A stretch of 56,714 bases of DNA from Planctomycetota bacterium (GTDB lineage: Bacteria > Planctomycetota > JACQVV01 > JASMLP01). Below, piece by piece: positions 22,976-32,062 of the stretch (within the stretch, counting starts at the first letter, position 1; the number at the start of each line of letters is the position of its first letter). The stretch lies in contig JASMLP010000152.1 in the NCBI GenBank assembly GCA_030748635.1, positions 1-56,714 of the forward strand, written 5' to 3'. Under the pieces are notes generated by a model. That model ran no database searches, had not been told where the DNA came from, and was given only the letters and a program-made list of their open reading frames with translations. The position numbers and the translations under genes were made by a program.

Positions 22976-25900
22976 ATGAAGGATCCGATAACCGATCGTT
23001 CCCTGAGTTGGCCGCTGGCGATCGCCTCTGCCTTGCTACTGCTGAGTACGGCGTGGGTGCTTTACGATGAAATCTGGGGGGCTCGGCCGTGGAAGGGGTA
23101 CCAAAAGACCTTTCGCAAGGTGTTTGTAGAGAGACTTGAGAATTTCAAGCAGCAGCAGGTCGCGAAAGAGCAGGATATTCGCCAAGAGAAATCCTTCCTC
23201 GAAATGGAAGAGGCTCGGAAAGCCGCGATGGAAGACGCGAAGAAGTCGTTGGCTGAAGTTCAGGTCCAGATGGATCTGATCAATCGGAAAAATGCGGCGT
23301 TGACGCCTGCCATGCAGGATGCTCGAGGCCGGCTCGGTGAGTTTACCTACCAGTTGGAGAAGGCTCGGAAAGGGAAGAAAGAGGGAGAGGCAAAGGCCCT
23401 TGAGGCCAAGATCGAGAAGATCAAGGCCAAGAAATACAAGGTGGCTATGCCTGCCCTGGAGAAAGGGAAGACCGAAACGGTCGAAATGGTATTCGACGAG
23501 ATTGCGGCTGAGTTCTCTTCTTTGAAGAACTTACGGGGGGATTTGCAGAGACAGCAGGCGGCCTTGAATGGCCCCGCTCGAGAAATTCAGTCCAAGATGG
23601 CGTCTTATCTCCAGGCGCGGATTCATGGATTGCAACCGCACCAAATCGATGCGCGGATCACCGAACTCAAGGAAAAGTTTCGGGTAGGAATCCAGGATTA
23701 CCAGATTCATGTCGAGGATGTTGGCCTGGTCGATCGTTGTCAGGTCTGTCACCTCGGTGCCATGGAAAAGGTGGCTACGACTCAAAAAGACCTCTTCGAT
23801 GCCGGGTTGAAAACTTCCAAAGAGGTGTGGGGGGACCCCAGCACCTACTCGAAGGAGAAGTCCGCGTTGCGTCGAGCTCTTGTGAGCCATCCGCGTCCGG
23901 ATCTTCTGAAAGTTCACGATCCCGAAAAGTTCGGTTGCAGCCCCTGTCATGGTGGAAATGGAATTGCCACCACCTCGGTAGTCCGGGGGCATGGGTGGCA
24001 TAAATACTGGCTCTATCCCCTTTTCGAAATGGAAAATGCGGAAGCCGGCTGTCAGCAGTGTCATACCGGTTCGCTTCATCTCGAAGGGGCGACGACTCTC
24101 AATGTGGGGAAAGAGATTTTCTCTGAACGTGGGTGCTGGGGCTGTCATCGAATGGAAGGGTTCGACCAGGAGGTCGACGATCTCAAGTTGATTGCGACGC
24201 GTCAGGGGGTCTTGACTCGCGAGCGAAAAGAGTTGCTCAAATCGCAAGCCTTCGACGAGGGGATGCTCGATGATGAAGATGATCTCTACACAGACGAGCA
24301 GTTGGACGAAGCTCAAAAGCGTCTCGATCAGGTGTACCCGTACAAGCTGAGCGAGATGGAAACCGAAGAGATCGAGCTCGCGAAACGTCGGTCGAGTCTG
24401 CATGCGCAGCGTAAGCGTGTTGGACCTAACCTGAAAGACCTTCGAGCGAAGGTCAAGCCGGGCTGGTTGGCGCACTGGATTGATTCGCCCCATGTTTTTC
24501 GACCGGGTACCAAGATGCCCAGTTTCCGATTGGATCCGGATCAGGTCCAGTCGATCAGCGCCTTCCTCTGGGAACATGCGATCGATCCGGAGCGAGCCGG
24601 CTACCTGGCCGCCTTGCAAAAAGAGGCGGGGAAGCATCTGAACCAGAAAGCTGCCGATGCAGTACGGGGAAAAAATCTTTTCGAAACGCGCGGCTGTATG
24701 GCTTGTCACTCCATGGGGGAAGGGGACTCTTCCCAGGGCTCTGACTTCGCAGCCAACCTGTCTCGTGTCGGCGAAAAGATTCAGTTCCCGTTTCTGATGC
24801 GTTGGATCCAGAATCCCCGGAAACGTTTGGTGCCGTCAGTTCCCGAGTCGAAGGGCCGTGATCGCTTTCATCGGGACCTCTATCCGGATGGCGATCCCTA
24901 CGATGCGGAAACCGATGGGGTCCTCCTGACCACCAATGCGACCGTGATGCCACAGTTTCGACTTCCCTGGGATGAAGTTCGCGATATTGCCGGATATCTG
25001 ATGACTCAACGAGGTGGCGGTGGATCGTTTGAAGAGGTTCCGCCCTGGTTGAAGGCCGAAGGGGAAGCCAAGGAAAAGTTGCTAGCGGATGGCCAGAAGT
25101 GGGTCTCCCATTTCGGGTGTGCCGGATGTCACGAAATCGGTGGATTCGAAACCGAGGGGCGCATCGGCACGGAATTGACCAAAGAGGGGAGCAAACCGCT
25201 CGACCGACTGGACTTTGGCCTCTTCACGCATCAGGCAAAAAAGCTCGCCTTTTCCACGCACGACTGGATCGAGCCGATCCATAAAGACGAGGGCAATTGG
25301 TACACCCATAAGGGATTTTTCGTTCGTAAACTCGGATGGGTCGAGCAGGACGAGGAGGGCGAGGACAAGCTGGTCTATGGGCCGGACTTTTTCGATCAGG
25401 GCAAGGAGCGTTCACGCGAAGAAAAATTGCGGATGCCCAACTTCCGATTGTCGAAGAACGAAAATACGGCGGTCACCACGTTCTTGCTCGGTTCTGTCGA
25501 TTCCCAGTTTCCGCCTCGCTTTTATCACAACCCGGAAGGCCGAGCCAAGGCGATCGAAGAGGGTTGGTGGATCATCAAGAAATACAACTGTCAGGGCTGT
25601 CATGCTGTGGGGGTCAGCGACAAACCCTCGCTTGGGGAGTTGCCCTGGTTCGATGGCCGTAGTGCGGAACGTACCGCGCCGCCAACGTTGGTGGGAGAAG
25701 GTTCTCGTGTCTATTCCGACTGGTTGTCGGGGTTTCTACGAGACCCGTCCATGGCTACAGGTGCACATGAAAATCGGAATGGGATTCGTCCCTACCTCGC
25801 GGTGAGGATGCCGAGTTTTCATTTCTCCGAGGAAGAGGTTGGGAAGTTGGTTCGCTTTTTCGAAGCGATGTCCTCTCAGCCTACTCCGTATATCAAAAAG

Positions 25901-26239
25901 GAAAATGTTCCTCTCAGTCGTAAAGAGCTTGCCCTCATGCGCAAAGCCTTTACCGACAAGGAAGGCCCCTGCCAGAAGTGCCACGTTGGAGACGGAATGA
26001 TCGCTCCCAACTTTGTTCATACTCCGGCGCGGTTGAAACCTTCCTGGATTCGCAGATGGTTGCTCGATCCGTCTCAGTTGTCTCCTGGGACCTCAATGCC
26101 CAGTGGGCTTTTTGGAACTCAGGCTCCCTGGAAATATCCTCCCCTGATGGGGTACGGAGGCGACCACGTGGACCTTTTTGTCCGCTATTTGCGCCAATAT
26201 GACGAAGGAGAAGCGAAGGCTCTCGAGAAAATGGAATAA
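22976..26239 (+). CDS. Octahaem membrane-anchored cytochrome c with coiled coil
   Basis: A 1087-residue protein: one N-terminal transmembrane anchor (about 13-31), a long charged coiled coil (about 50-235), then eight CxxCH haem sites near residues 255, 321, 358, 386, 573, 714, 871 and 999. The first three are clustered without an obvious Met ligand and may be bis-His. The others sit in class I-like modules with Met-Pro ligands (KMPSF, VMPQF, RMPNF, RMPSF, SMPSG). Located directly after the cytochrome b pair and before a cupredoxin and oxidase, it most likely replaces cytochrome c1 and carries electrons toward oxygen. Family relatives exist in Planctomycetes and Acidobacteria-type bc loci, but the coiled-coil length stands out. 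Confidence 0.85.
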   Translation: MKDPITDRSLSWPLAIASALLLLSTAWVLYDEIWGARPWKGYQKTFRKVFVERLENFKQQQVAKEQDIRQEKSFLEMEEARKAAMEDAKKSLAEVQVQMDLINRKNAALTPAMQDARGRLGEFTYQLEKARKGKKEGEAKALEAKIEKIKAKKYKVAMPALEKGKTETVEMVFDEIAAEFSSLKNLRGDLQRQQAALNGPAREIQSKMASYLQARIHGLQPHQIDARITELKEKFRVGIQDYQIHVEDVGLVDRCQVCHLGAMEKVATTQKDLFDAGLKTSKEVWGDPSTYSKEKSALRRALVSHPRPDLLKVHDPEKFGCSPCHGGNGIATTSVVRGHGWHKYWLYPLFEMENAEAGCQQCHTGSLHLEGATTLNVGKEIFSERGCWGCHRMEGFDQEVDDLKLIATRQGVLTRERKELLKSQAFDEGMLDDEDDLYTDEQLDEAQKRLDQVYPYKLSEMETEEIELAKRRSSLHAQRKRVGPNLKDLRAKVKPGWLAHWIDSPHVFRPGTKMPSFRLDPDQVQSISAFLWEHAIDPERAGYLAALQKEAGKHLNQKAADAVRGKNLFETRGCMACHSMGEGDSSQGSDFAANLSRVGEKIQFPFLMRWIQNPRKRLVPSVPESKGRDRFHRDLYPDGDPYDAETDGVLLTTNATVMPQFRLPWDEVRDIAGYLMTQRGGGGSFEEVPPWLKAEGEAKEKLLADGQKWVSHFGCAGCHEIGGFETEGRIGTELTKEGSKPLDRLDFGLFTHQAKKLAFSTHDWIEPIHKDEGNWYTHKGFFVRKLGWVEQDEEGEDKLVYGPDFFDQGKERSREEKLRMPNFRLSKNENTAVTTFLLGSVDSQFPPRFYHNPEGRAKAIEEGWWIIKKYNCQGCHAVGVSDKPSLGELPWFDGRSAERTAPPTLVGEGSRVYSDWLSGFLRDPSMATGAHENRNGIRPYLAVRMPSFHFSEEEVGKLVRFFEAMSSQPTPYIKKENVPLSRKELALMRKAFTDKEGPCQKCHVGDGMIAPNFVHTPARLKPSWIRRWLLDPSQLSPGTSMPSGLFGTQAPWKYPPLMGYGGDHVDLFVRYLRQYDEGEAKALEKME

Positions 26240-26321
26240 CGCAAGTGAGCCCTTTGCCGGGCGTGCTGCTTTTGAATTACTTAATGTCGTTGGCGAGGAT
26301 TCCTTGCCGAAAGGTGTATCG

Positions 26322-27140
26322 ATGAAGAGTAAGAATCTGTGGATTGTTTGTATCTTGGCCTCAGCATTGTGTTTTCTGTCCGGTTGCGGCGGGGGAGATG
26401 ACAACGAGAGCACTGGGTCCAATGCGGGAACGACCGGTACGAGTTCTAAAAAAGATTTCACTCCTGAGATGGGGTCGGTGTCGGTGGCGGGTGTGGTTCA
26501 GTTCGAAGGCTCCGCCCCAGCGCGCAAAAAACTGAACATCAATAAGGACGTAGCGGGTTGTATGGCGGAGCACGGCAAGACTCCTCCGCTTTCGGAAACG
26601 GTTATCGTCAACGACAACAAAACCCTGCGCAACGTGGTGGTGTATGTGTCCAAGGGGTTGGCGAAATATTCCTTCAAGAAGGTGAAAAAAACCGAACCCG
26701 TTGTCTTCGACCAGGTCGGTTGTGTGTACGTGCCTCATGTGCAGGCCGTCATGGTCGGGCAACCGATTCATGTCAAAAGTAGCGATGACCTCGCGCACAA
26801 TGTGCACTGGAAGAGCAAAAAAAACGGCGACAAAAACATTTCCCAATCTTCTGCTGGAGCGATCGACAAGACGACTTTCGTCGCCAAGCGTGAAGAGATC
26901 GGAACTGCCGTGTTCCAGTGCGACATTCATGGTTGGATGAACGCGTTTGTGCCGGTCTTCAAGCATCCTTTCTACGCCACGACCGGAGAGGACGGGAAAT
27001 TCAGCTTCGATATGAAGTTGCCCGCAGGGAAGTACACCTTGACCGCGTGGCACGAGAAGTTTGGCAAGAAGAGTGTCAAGGTCGAGGTCAAGGATGGGGA
27101 AGCGAAGTCGGTTGTTTTTACCTATTCGGCCAAACCGTAG
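26322..27140 (+). CDS. Cupredoxin-like lipoprotein, probable electron carrier
   Basis: A 272-residue predicted lipoprotein with signal sequence ending in lipobox LSGC (Cys near residue 23). A Gly/Ser/Thr linker precedes a beta-rich domain with candidate type 1 copper ligands: His in AHNVHW and Cys-x2-His-x2-Met in FQCDIHGWM. The C-terminal 60 residues (ATTGEDGKFSFDMKLPAGKYTLTAWHE, shortened) form a carboxypeptidase-regulatory-like Ig fold. This domain pair occurs in proteins annotated plastocyanin or methylamine-utilisation-like. Placed between the octahaem cytochrome and oxidase subunit II, it could shuttle electrons to CuA. The ATG is at 26322; the open frame extends upstream without a signal peptide. 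Confidence 0.75.
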   Translation: MKSKNLWIVCILASALCFLSGCGGGDDNESTGSNAGTTGTSSKKDFTPEMGSVSVAGVVQFEGSAPARKKLNINKDVAGCMAEHGKTPPLSETVIVNDNKTLRNVVVYVSKGLAKYSFKKVKKTEPVVFDQVGCVYVPHVQAVMVGQPIHVKSSDDLAHNVHWKSKKNGDKNISQSSAGAIDKTTFVAKREEIGTAVFQCDIHGWMNAFVPVFKHPFYATTGEDGKFSFDMKLPAGKYTLTAWHEKFGKKSVKVEVKDGEAKSVVFTYSAKP

Positions 27141-27199
27141 GAATAATCTGTGTGAATCGTTCGGTGTTCAACCGAATGTCATGAGCAGAGGAGGAACGG

Positions 27200-28090
27200 A
27201 TGTCTGCTAGAAATGTGACTGTGGCCATGTTGCTGGTCTTGGTAGTCCTGGGAACCTGGAGTTTTCTCAATCCGGCGTGGGAATTGCCGCCGAACATCGC
27301 CACCTACGGACATAAGATTGATAACCTGTACTATCAGATCCTCTGGATCACGGGGATCGCATTCCTCGTGACTCACTTGGTTCTGATCTACTCTCTTCTT
27401 CGTTTCGGCCACAAGGGAGAAGGGACCAAGGCCCATTATTCCCACGGACATCACCACCTCGAAACGGGGTGGACGGTTGCAACCGGGCTGATGTTGCTCT
27501 GGGTGGCAGTGGTGCAAGCTCAGACCTGGAATGAGATCAAGGTTCAGGAACCAACCGCCGAAGATATGTTCGAAGTGCAGGTGTTTGCCAAGCAGTTCGA
27601 GTGGAATTTTCGATACAAGGGAGCGGATGGTCAGTTTGGCACCTCGGATGACCTGTACTCTACCACCGAGTTGCATGTGCCCAAAGATCGGGTGGTTCGA
27701 CTTTACCTCCGTTCACTGGATGTGCTGCACAGCCTCTTTTTGATCAATCTGCGCGTCAAGCAAGATCTCGTCCCGGGGACGACTACCCGGGTCTGGTTCA
27801 ACGCGATGCAGACGACAGACGAGGCTCGGGCCAAGTACGGCGAAAAATTCGACTTTGAAATTGCGTGCGCCGAACTCTGTGGCATTGGTCATCACGCCAT
27901 GCGTGGGAAGGTCAAGGTCCACTCCAAGGAGAGTTTCGCTGCCTGGCAAAAAGGTCGGATTGCGGAACAGGAAGAGGTGGATATGAGTGGGGTAACAAAT
28001 CTCTGGAACGGTAAGCCCGAAGGTTATTCGGTCTCGTTCTGGGAATACGCGGGCACTATAAAGCCGCCTCGAGCTGAGGCGACCCACTGA
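27200..28090 (+). CDS. coxB: Cytochrome c oxidase subunit II (CuA)
   Basis: A 296-residue subunit with two transmembrane helices (about 7-25 and 45-70, with a second hydrophobic pair near 92-108) and a periplasmic cupredoxin domain. The binuclear CuA site is CAELCGIGHHAM (residues about 222-233) with the upstream His in VLHSLF. The segment QFEWNFRYKGADGQFGTSDD contains the aromatic electron-entry region and a short DG/DD-rich insertion. No fused cytochrome c domain is present, unlike many caa3 oxidases, so a separate donor is needed. GGAGG precedes the start by about seven bases. Part of the respiratory operon, 69 bases before coxA. Confidence 0.94.
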   Translation: MSARNVTVAMLLVLVVLGTWSFLNPAWELPPNIATYGHKIDNLYYQILWITGIAFLVTHLVLIYSLLRFGHKGEGTKAHYSHGHHHLETGWTVATGLMLLWVAVVQAQTWNEIKVQEPTAEDMFEVQVFAKQFEWNFRYKGADGQFGTSDDLYSTTELHVPKDRVVRLYLRSLDVLHSLFLINLRVKQDLVPGTTTRVWFNAMQTTDEARAKYGEKFDFEIACAELCGIGHHAMRGKVKVHSKESFAAWQKGRIAEQEEVDMSGVTNLWNGKPEGYSVSFWEYAGTIKPPRAEATH

Positions 28091-28158
28091 CGGCTGAATT
28101 GGTAAGGCCTAATTGTTTCAAAAATAGATAATCAGAAAAGCAACGCGAGGAAGCGAGC

Positions 28159-29874
28159 ATGAGTCAGGGAAATGGACACGATCATCACGAGATGAGTTTT
28201 TTCCGGAAATACATCTGGAGTACGGATCACAAGACGATTGGGATACAGTGGCTTTTTACCGCTCTGCTATTCATCTTTCTGGGTGGTGGGCTGGCGTTGA
28301 TGATCCGGATGAGCCTGGCGAGACCCGGGTCTGTTCTGGATTCCAACTACTACTGGATCATGACCATGCACGGCACGATCATGATCTTTTTTGTCATCAT
28401 CCCCATTCTGGTCGGGGCGTTTGCCAACTTCTTGATTCCGCTCCAGATCGGTGCCGAGGATATGGCCTTTCCTCGTCTAAACGCCTTGGCTTACTGGATG
28501 ATCTGGCCTTCCGCGATCATTATGCTGGCCAGCTTTTTCGTGGAAGGGGGTGCCGCCTCGTTTGGCTGGACCTCTTATCCGCCGGGAACGGGTACGGAGG
28601 TGATGAGTACCTCGGGAATGACCGCTCCTAGTGGTGGCTCAGGCGGTCTGGGACAGACCCTCTGGTTGGTCTCCGTGTTCTTTGTCGGAATGACTTCGAT
28701 TGTCGGCGCGGTGAATTACGTGACCACCGTGGTGAAGTTGCGGGCGCCAGGTATGACCTATTTCCGGATGCCTCTCACCACCTGGTCGATATTCATTACC
28801 GCTATCCTCGCCGTTTTCGGTACCCCGGTGCTGGCTTCTGGAGCCCTGATGCTCCTCGCGGATCGTGTCATAGGGACTACCTTCTTTCAGCCCAGCCATG
28901 ATGGCAATGTGTTGCTCTGGCAGCACCTTTTCTGGTTTTACTCCCACCCCGCTGTGTACATCATGGTTCTGCCTGCAATGGGTATTGTGAGTGAAATCAT
29001 CTCCTGCTTCGCACGGAAGCCGATTTTTGGTTACAAACCGATGGTGGTCGCCATGTCTGGTATCGCGGGCCTCGGATTTATCGTCTGGGGGCACCACATG
29101 TTCATGAGTGGTATGAACCCCGTCCTGGGGATGACCTTCATGATCAGCACCATGATGATTGCGCTGCCCTCGGCTATCAAAACGTTCAACTGGTTGGCTA
29201 CACTTTGGCGTGGGAACATCCAGTTCACTGTGCCCATGTGTCATGCGATCGCTTTCGTCTCGATGTTTATTGTCGGGGGCCTTTCGGGGATCTTCATGGC
29301 CGCAACGCCGGTTGATATCCATATTCACGATACTTACTTCATCGTCGCACACTTTCACTATGTCGTGTTTGGCGGAACGATGTTCGCGGTTTTTGGAGCC
29401 ATCTGTTTCTGGTTCCCGAAGATGTTTGGGCGGATGATGAATTCCGCTTGGGGCTATATCCACTTCGTAGTCAGCTTCATCTTTTTTAATCTGACATTCT
29501 TCCCGATGCACATGCTTGGGCAGGCTGGGCATCCACGTCGGATCGCCTGGAGTTACGATGTTTTGAAAGACCAGGGCTACGCGTTTCTGAAGGAATACCA
29601 GGGGATGAATGAATTCATCACTATTTGCGCCTTCGTCCTCGGGTTTGCACAGATTATTTTCGTGCTCAATGTCATCTGGAGTTCTTTGAAGGGCGAGAAG
29701 GCCGAGAAAAACCCCTGGAAGGCGACCACCCTCGAGTGGTCCGCTGCTTCTCCGCCACCTCATCTCAATTGGGATGGAAAAATTCCTACTGTCCATCGGG
29801 GCGCGTACGAGTACGGCTCTCCGGAGGGGAAGGACGATTTCATCCCTCAGGACGCGGATCTCACGAAAGCCTGA
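28159..29874 (+). CDS. coxA: Cytochrome c oxidase subunit I, A2-type haem-copper oxidase
   Basis: A 571-residue catalytic subunit reducing oxygen to water and pumping protons. Haem and CuB ligands are in MHGTIMIFF, SHPAVYIMVLP, WGHHMF and AHFHYVVFGG. The D-channel entry is preserved (IGAEDMAFPRLNALAYW). The helix VI motif is YSHPAVY: the A1-type glutamate (HPEVY) is missing and the Tyr-Ser pair of A2 enzymes, as in Rhodothermus and Thermus caa3, is present. K-channel lysine is in FGYKPMV. The C-terminal 60 residues are a soluble tail. GAGGAAG is a good ribosome-binding site. A 481-residue frame on the opposite strand is a shadow. Confidence 0.96.
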   Translation: MSQGNGHDHHEMSFFRKYIWSTDHKTIGIQWLFTALLFIFLGGGLALMIRMSLARPGSVLDSNYYWIMTMHGTIMIFFVIIPILVGAFANFLIPLQIGAEDMAFPRLNALAYWMIWPSAIIMLASFFVEGGAASFGWTSYPPGTGTEVMSTSGMTAPSGGSGGLGQTLWLVSVFFVGMTSIVGAVNYVTTVVKLRAPGMTYFRMPLTTWSIFITAILAVFGTPVLASGALMLLADRVIGTTFFQPSHDGNVLLWQHLFWFYSHPAVYIMVLPAMGIVSEIISCFARKPIFGYKPMVVAMSGIAGLGFIVWGHHMFMSGMNPVLGMTFMISTMMIALPSAIKTFNWLATLWRGNIQFTVPMCHAIAFVSMFIVGGLSGIFMAATPVDIHIHDTYFIVAHFHYVVFGGTMFAVFGAICFWFPKMFGRMMNSAWGYIHFVVSFIFFNLTFFPMHMLGQAGHPRRIAWSYDVLKDQGYAFLKEYQGMNEFITICAFVLGFAQIIFVLNVIWSSLKGEKAEKNPWKATTLEWSAASPPPHLNWDGKIPTVHRGAYEYGSPEGKDDFIPQDADLTKA

Positions 29875-29877
29875 TTC

Positions 29878-30900
29878 ATGCAAGGAGGCTCTGGAAACCA
29901 ATCTCCCTCCCACTGGGGACACCGTCTGTCCTTTCTGGTGGCTGCGCTGGGGTTGTTGATGATCGTGGCGGGGGCCACGGTGACTACGACTCGGGCTGGG
30001 GATGCCGATCCAGAGTGGAACTTCCAATTCTGGCGTTGGTTTCCTCCAATCAGTCAGATGAACGGGAACCTGTTTTACGAGCACCTACATCGCGAGATCG
30101 GGACCTTGCTTGGGTTTGCGGTTCTGGCCTTAGCGCTGGTTTTGTGGAGAACTGAATCCCGTTCCTGGGTTCGGAAGCTCGGGTTCCTGGCTGTGTTACT
30201 GGTCTGCCTTCAAGGCGCGTTGGGTGGTCTTCGAGTTCTTGTGGTCTCCGATCCCGGGATTCAGGAGGCGGCGACGCAGGTTACGGGGACTGCGGGCAAT
30301 GTCGGTCCGGCGAGAATCGCGTTTGCCATGACCCATGCGACGCTAGCCCAAGCTTTTTTCAGTCTGCTCGTTGTCTTGGCTCTGGTGACTTCTCGATTCT
30401 GGATCGGGCTGGGTGCACCTACAAAATCGGTAGCGGTTTCCAAGATGCGGCGACTCGCTTTGATCACGACCGGATTGGTATTTGTTCAACTGCTTTTGGG
30501 GACATTCGTTCGTCATTCCGGAGGGGGAGTCCATTTACATCTGACAATCGGCTTGATTGTGGTCGTACATCTCGTCTTGCTGGCTCGCCGTGCACTTCTT
30601 AACCATCCGGATGTCATCCCGGTTCGAACTGTAGCTACTGTCCTCGGTTTTCTGGGACTGGTTCAGATGGGGCTTGGATTTGCCTCCTGGGGGTTTCTGA
30701 TGGGGCGAACCGAAATGGATTTGCGGACACCTGGAGTCGCTTCGGCTCTGTTTCGATCGAGCCATGTCGCCCTGGGGGCTTTGGTGCTCGCGGGTTGCGT
30801 CTCTTTGGTGTTGTTGGCGTACCGATTCATGGTAGATCAAGATGCATCCGAGGGGGCGAATCCGGAGTCTTCCTCGCTTGAGGAGGTCTCGGTCACATGA
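29878..30900 (+). CDS. ctaA: Haem A synthase CtaA/Cox15
   Basis: A 340-residue membrane protein with eight predicted helices that oxidises the methyl group of haem O to give haem A. Histidines expected as haem ligands are in YEHLHREIG, THATLAQAFF, VHLHLTIG and SSHVALGAL, in two similar four-helix halves. The first helix ends GATVTTTRAGDADPEW, a common CtaA element. It starts three bases after coxA and overlaps ctaB by ATGA. Its presence supports a haem A-containing oxidase. Confidence 0.92.
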   Translation: MQGGSGNQSPSHWGHRLSFLVAALGLLMIVAGATVTTTRAGDADPEWNFQFWRWFPPISQMNGNLFYEHLHREIGTLLGFAVLALALVLWRTESRSWVRKLGFLAVLLVCLQGALGGLRVLVVSDPGIQEAATQVTGTAGNVGPARIAFAMTHATLAQAFFSLLVVLALVTSRFWIGLGAPTKSVAVSKMRRLALITTGLVFVQLLLGTFVRHSGGGVHLHLTIGLIVVVHLVLLARRALLNHPDVIPVRTVATVLGFLGLVQMGLGFASWGFLMGRTEMDLRTPGVASALFRSSHVALGALVLAGCVSLVLLAYRFMVDQDASEGANPESSSLEEVSVT

Positions 30901-31811
30901 GTGGTGGTGGAAATCTGGCGGTACCTATGGAGTGGAGTTTACGCTCGCGACTGGCGGATTATGTCGAATTGACCAAGCCTCGTTTGACCTTCTTCGTCAT
31001 CGTGACGGCGGCCTTCGGTTATTGGCTGGGAGCGGGGAACGAGACCTCTTGGATCCTATTTGCTGAATTCGTTGTGGGAGCCTGGTTGATGGCTGGAGGG
31101 TCAGCCGCGCTGAATCAGGTCCTAGAGCGCGACCTCGATGCAGGCATGCGTCGTACGGCCAATCGACCGGTCGCGTCGGGTCGCTTGGGTGTCACGGAAT
31201 CTCTCTTCGTCTCGGTGGCGATTTCTGTACTGGGATTGACGGCTCTCTGGGTTTCCTTCGGCTCCTATACCGCATTTCTCGGGGCGCTGTCGCTGGCTAT
31301 CTATATATTCGCGTACACTCCGCTGAAAACTCGGACGACTTTCAATACCCACGTGGGTGCTGTGGTAGGCGCTCTCCCCCCCCTGATGGGATGGGTGGCA
31401 GCTACCGGAAGCGCCGCGGGGGGAGGGTGGGATCTTTTTGCCCTGCTCTTCATCTGGCAACTGCCCCATTTCCTGCTGATTGCCTGGTTTTGCCGGGAGG
31501 ATTATGAGCGGGTCGGGATGAAGATGCTTTCGGTTTTCGATGATGAAAAGGGGTCGATGACTTATCGCCAGGTCCTCTGGAGCAGTGTGGTTATGGTCCC
31601 GATCAGTTTGTTGCCTGTTCGTAGCGGCATTGGCGGAAATTTTTCCTTCTGGATGGCGCTGATTCTGGGAATTGTTGTGGTTGCCATGGCGCTCCGTTTG
31701 GTTTGGAAGCCGGAGCGTACATCCGGGCGTCGACTTTTTCTGGTTTTGCTCGCCTATCTGCCGCTCTACTTCGGCGGTCTTCTCATCGATCGACTGTGGA
31801 TTTTGTCATGA
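30897..31811 (+). CDS. ctaB: Protohaem IX farnesyltransferase (haem O synthase) CtaB
   Basis: A 304-residue UbiA-family prenyltransferase that adds farnesyl to haem B, producing haem O for CtaA. Seen: YVELTKPRLTFFV near residue 22, and the prenyl diphosphate-binding motif NQVLERDLDAGMRRTANRP (Nxxx-DxxxD type) near residue 77. Multiple transmembrane helices follow, with YTPLKTRTTFNTHVGAVVGALPP, another CtaB signature (quoted as YTPLKT...GALPP). It is tightly coupled, by ATGA, with ctaA upstream and a small membrane protein downstream. Confidence 0.94.
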   Translation: MSGGGNLAVPMEWSLRSRLADYVELTKPRLTFFVIVTAAFGYWLGAGNETSWILFAEFVVGAWLMAGGSAALNQVLERDLDAGMRRTANRPVASGRLGVTESLFVSVAISVLGLTALWVSFGSYTAFLGALSLAIYIFAYTPLKTRTTFNTHVGAVVGALPPLMGWVAATGSAAGGGWDLFALLFIWQLPHFLLIAWFCREDYERVGMKMLSVFDDEKGSMTYRQVLWSSVVMVPISLLPVRSGIGGNFSFWMALILGIVVVAMALRLVWKPERTSGRRLFLVLLAYLPLYFGGLLIDRLWILS

Positions 31812-32050
31812 CGGTCTCTAAAGAAAAAACCCGTGAAATACACCGTACCGGTTGGTTGATCGGGGTGTTGGCAATTGTGTTGATGGGAATGCCCATCGTT
31901 GTTAAATCATTTCGTCTCCTACCTGAGCCGACTCAGGAAGAGTGGGAGTCGAAAAAGGCCGAGCGCTTTCGGCGCAAGGCTGAAGGAATGCGAAAAAAGG
32001 CGGATTATTACCGCCAACGAGCGATCAAGTACGAGAACCCATCTCGATAG
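31808..32050 (+). CDS. Small single-helix membrane protein in the oxidase operon
   Basis: An 80-residue protein with a predicted transmembrane helix (LIGVLAIVLMGMPIVVKSF, about 16-34) and a basic C-terminal helix (KKAERFRRKAEGMRKKADYYRQ, shortened to its charged pattern). I do not recognise the family. It begins in ATGA overlap with ctaB and ends 12 bases before coxC, so coexpression with the oxidase is certain if translated. Small accessory subunits or assembly factors often occupy this spot in oxidase operons; the role here is inference. The frame is open upstream inside ctaB. Confidence 0.65.
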   Translation: MTVSKEKTREIHRTGWLIGVLAIVLMGMPIVVKSFRLLPEPTQEEWESKKAERFRRKAEGMRKKADYYRQRAIKYENPSR

Positions 32051-32062
32051 AGGAAATTTCTG

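Noticed and set aside
23531..24709. 392-residue frame opposite the octahaem cytochrome
   Set aside because: Antisense to a strongly supported gene; the frame stays open through codon bias.
28639..30084. 481-residue open frame opposite coxA and ctaA
   Set aside because: It lies antisense to two certain genes, has a low-complexity His/Asp/Arg-rich composition, and no ribosome-binding site or family features.
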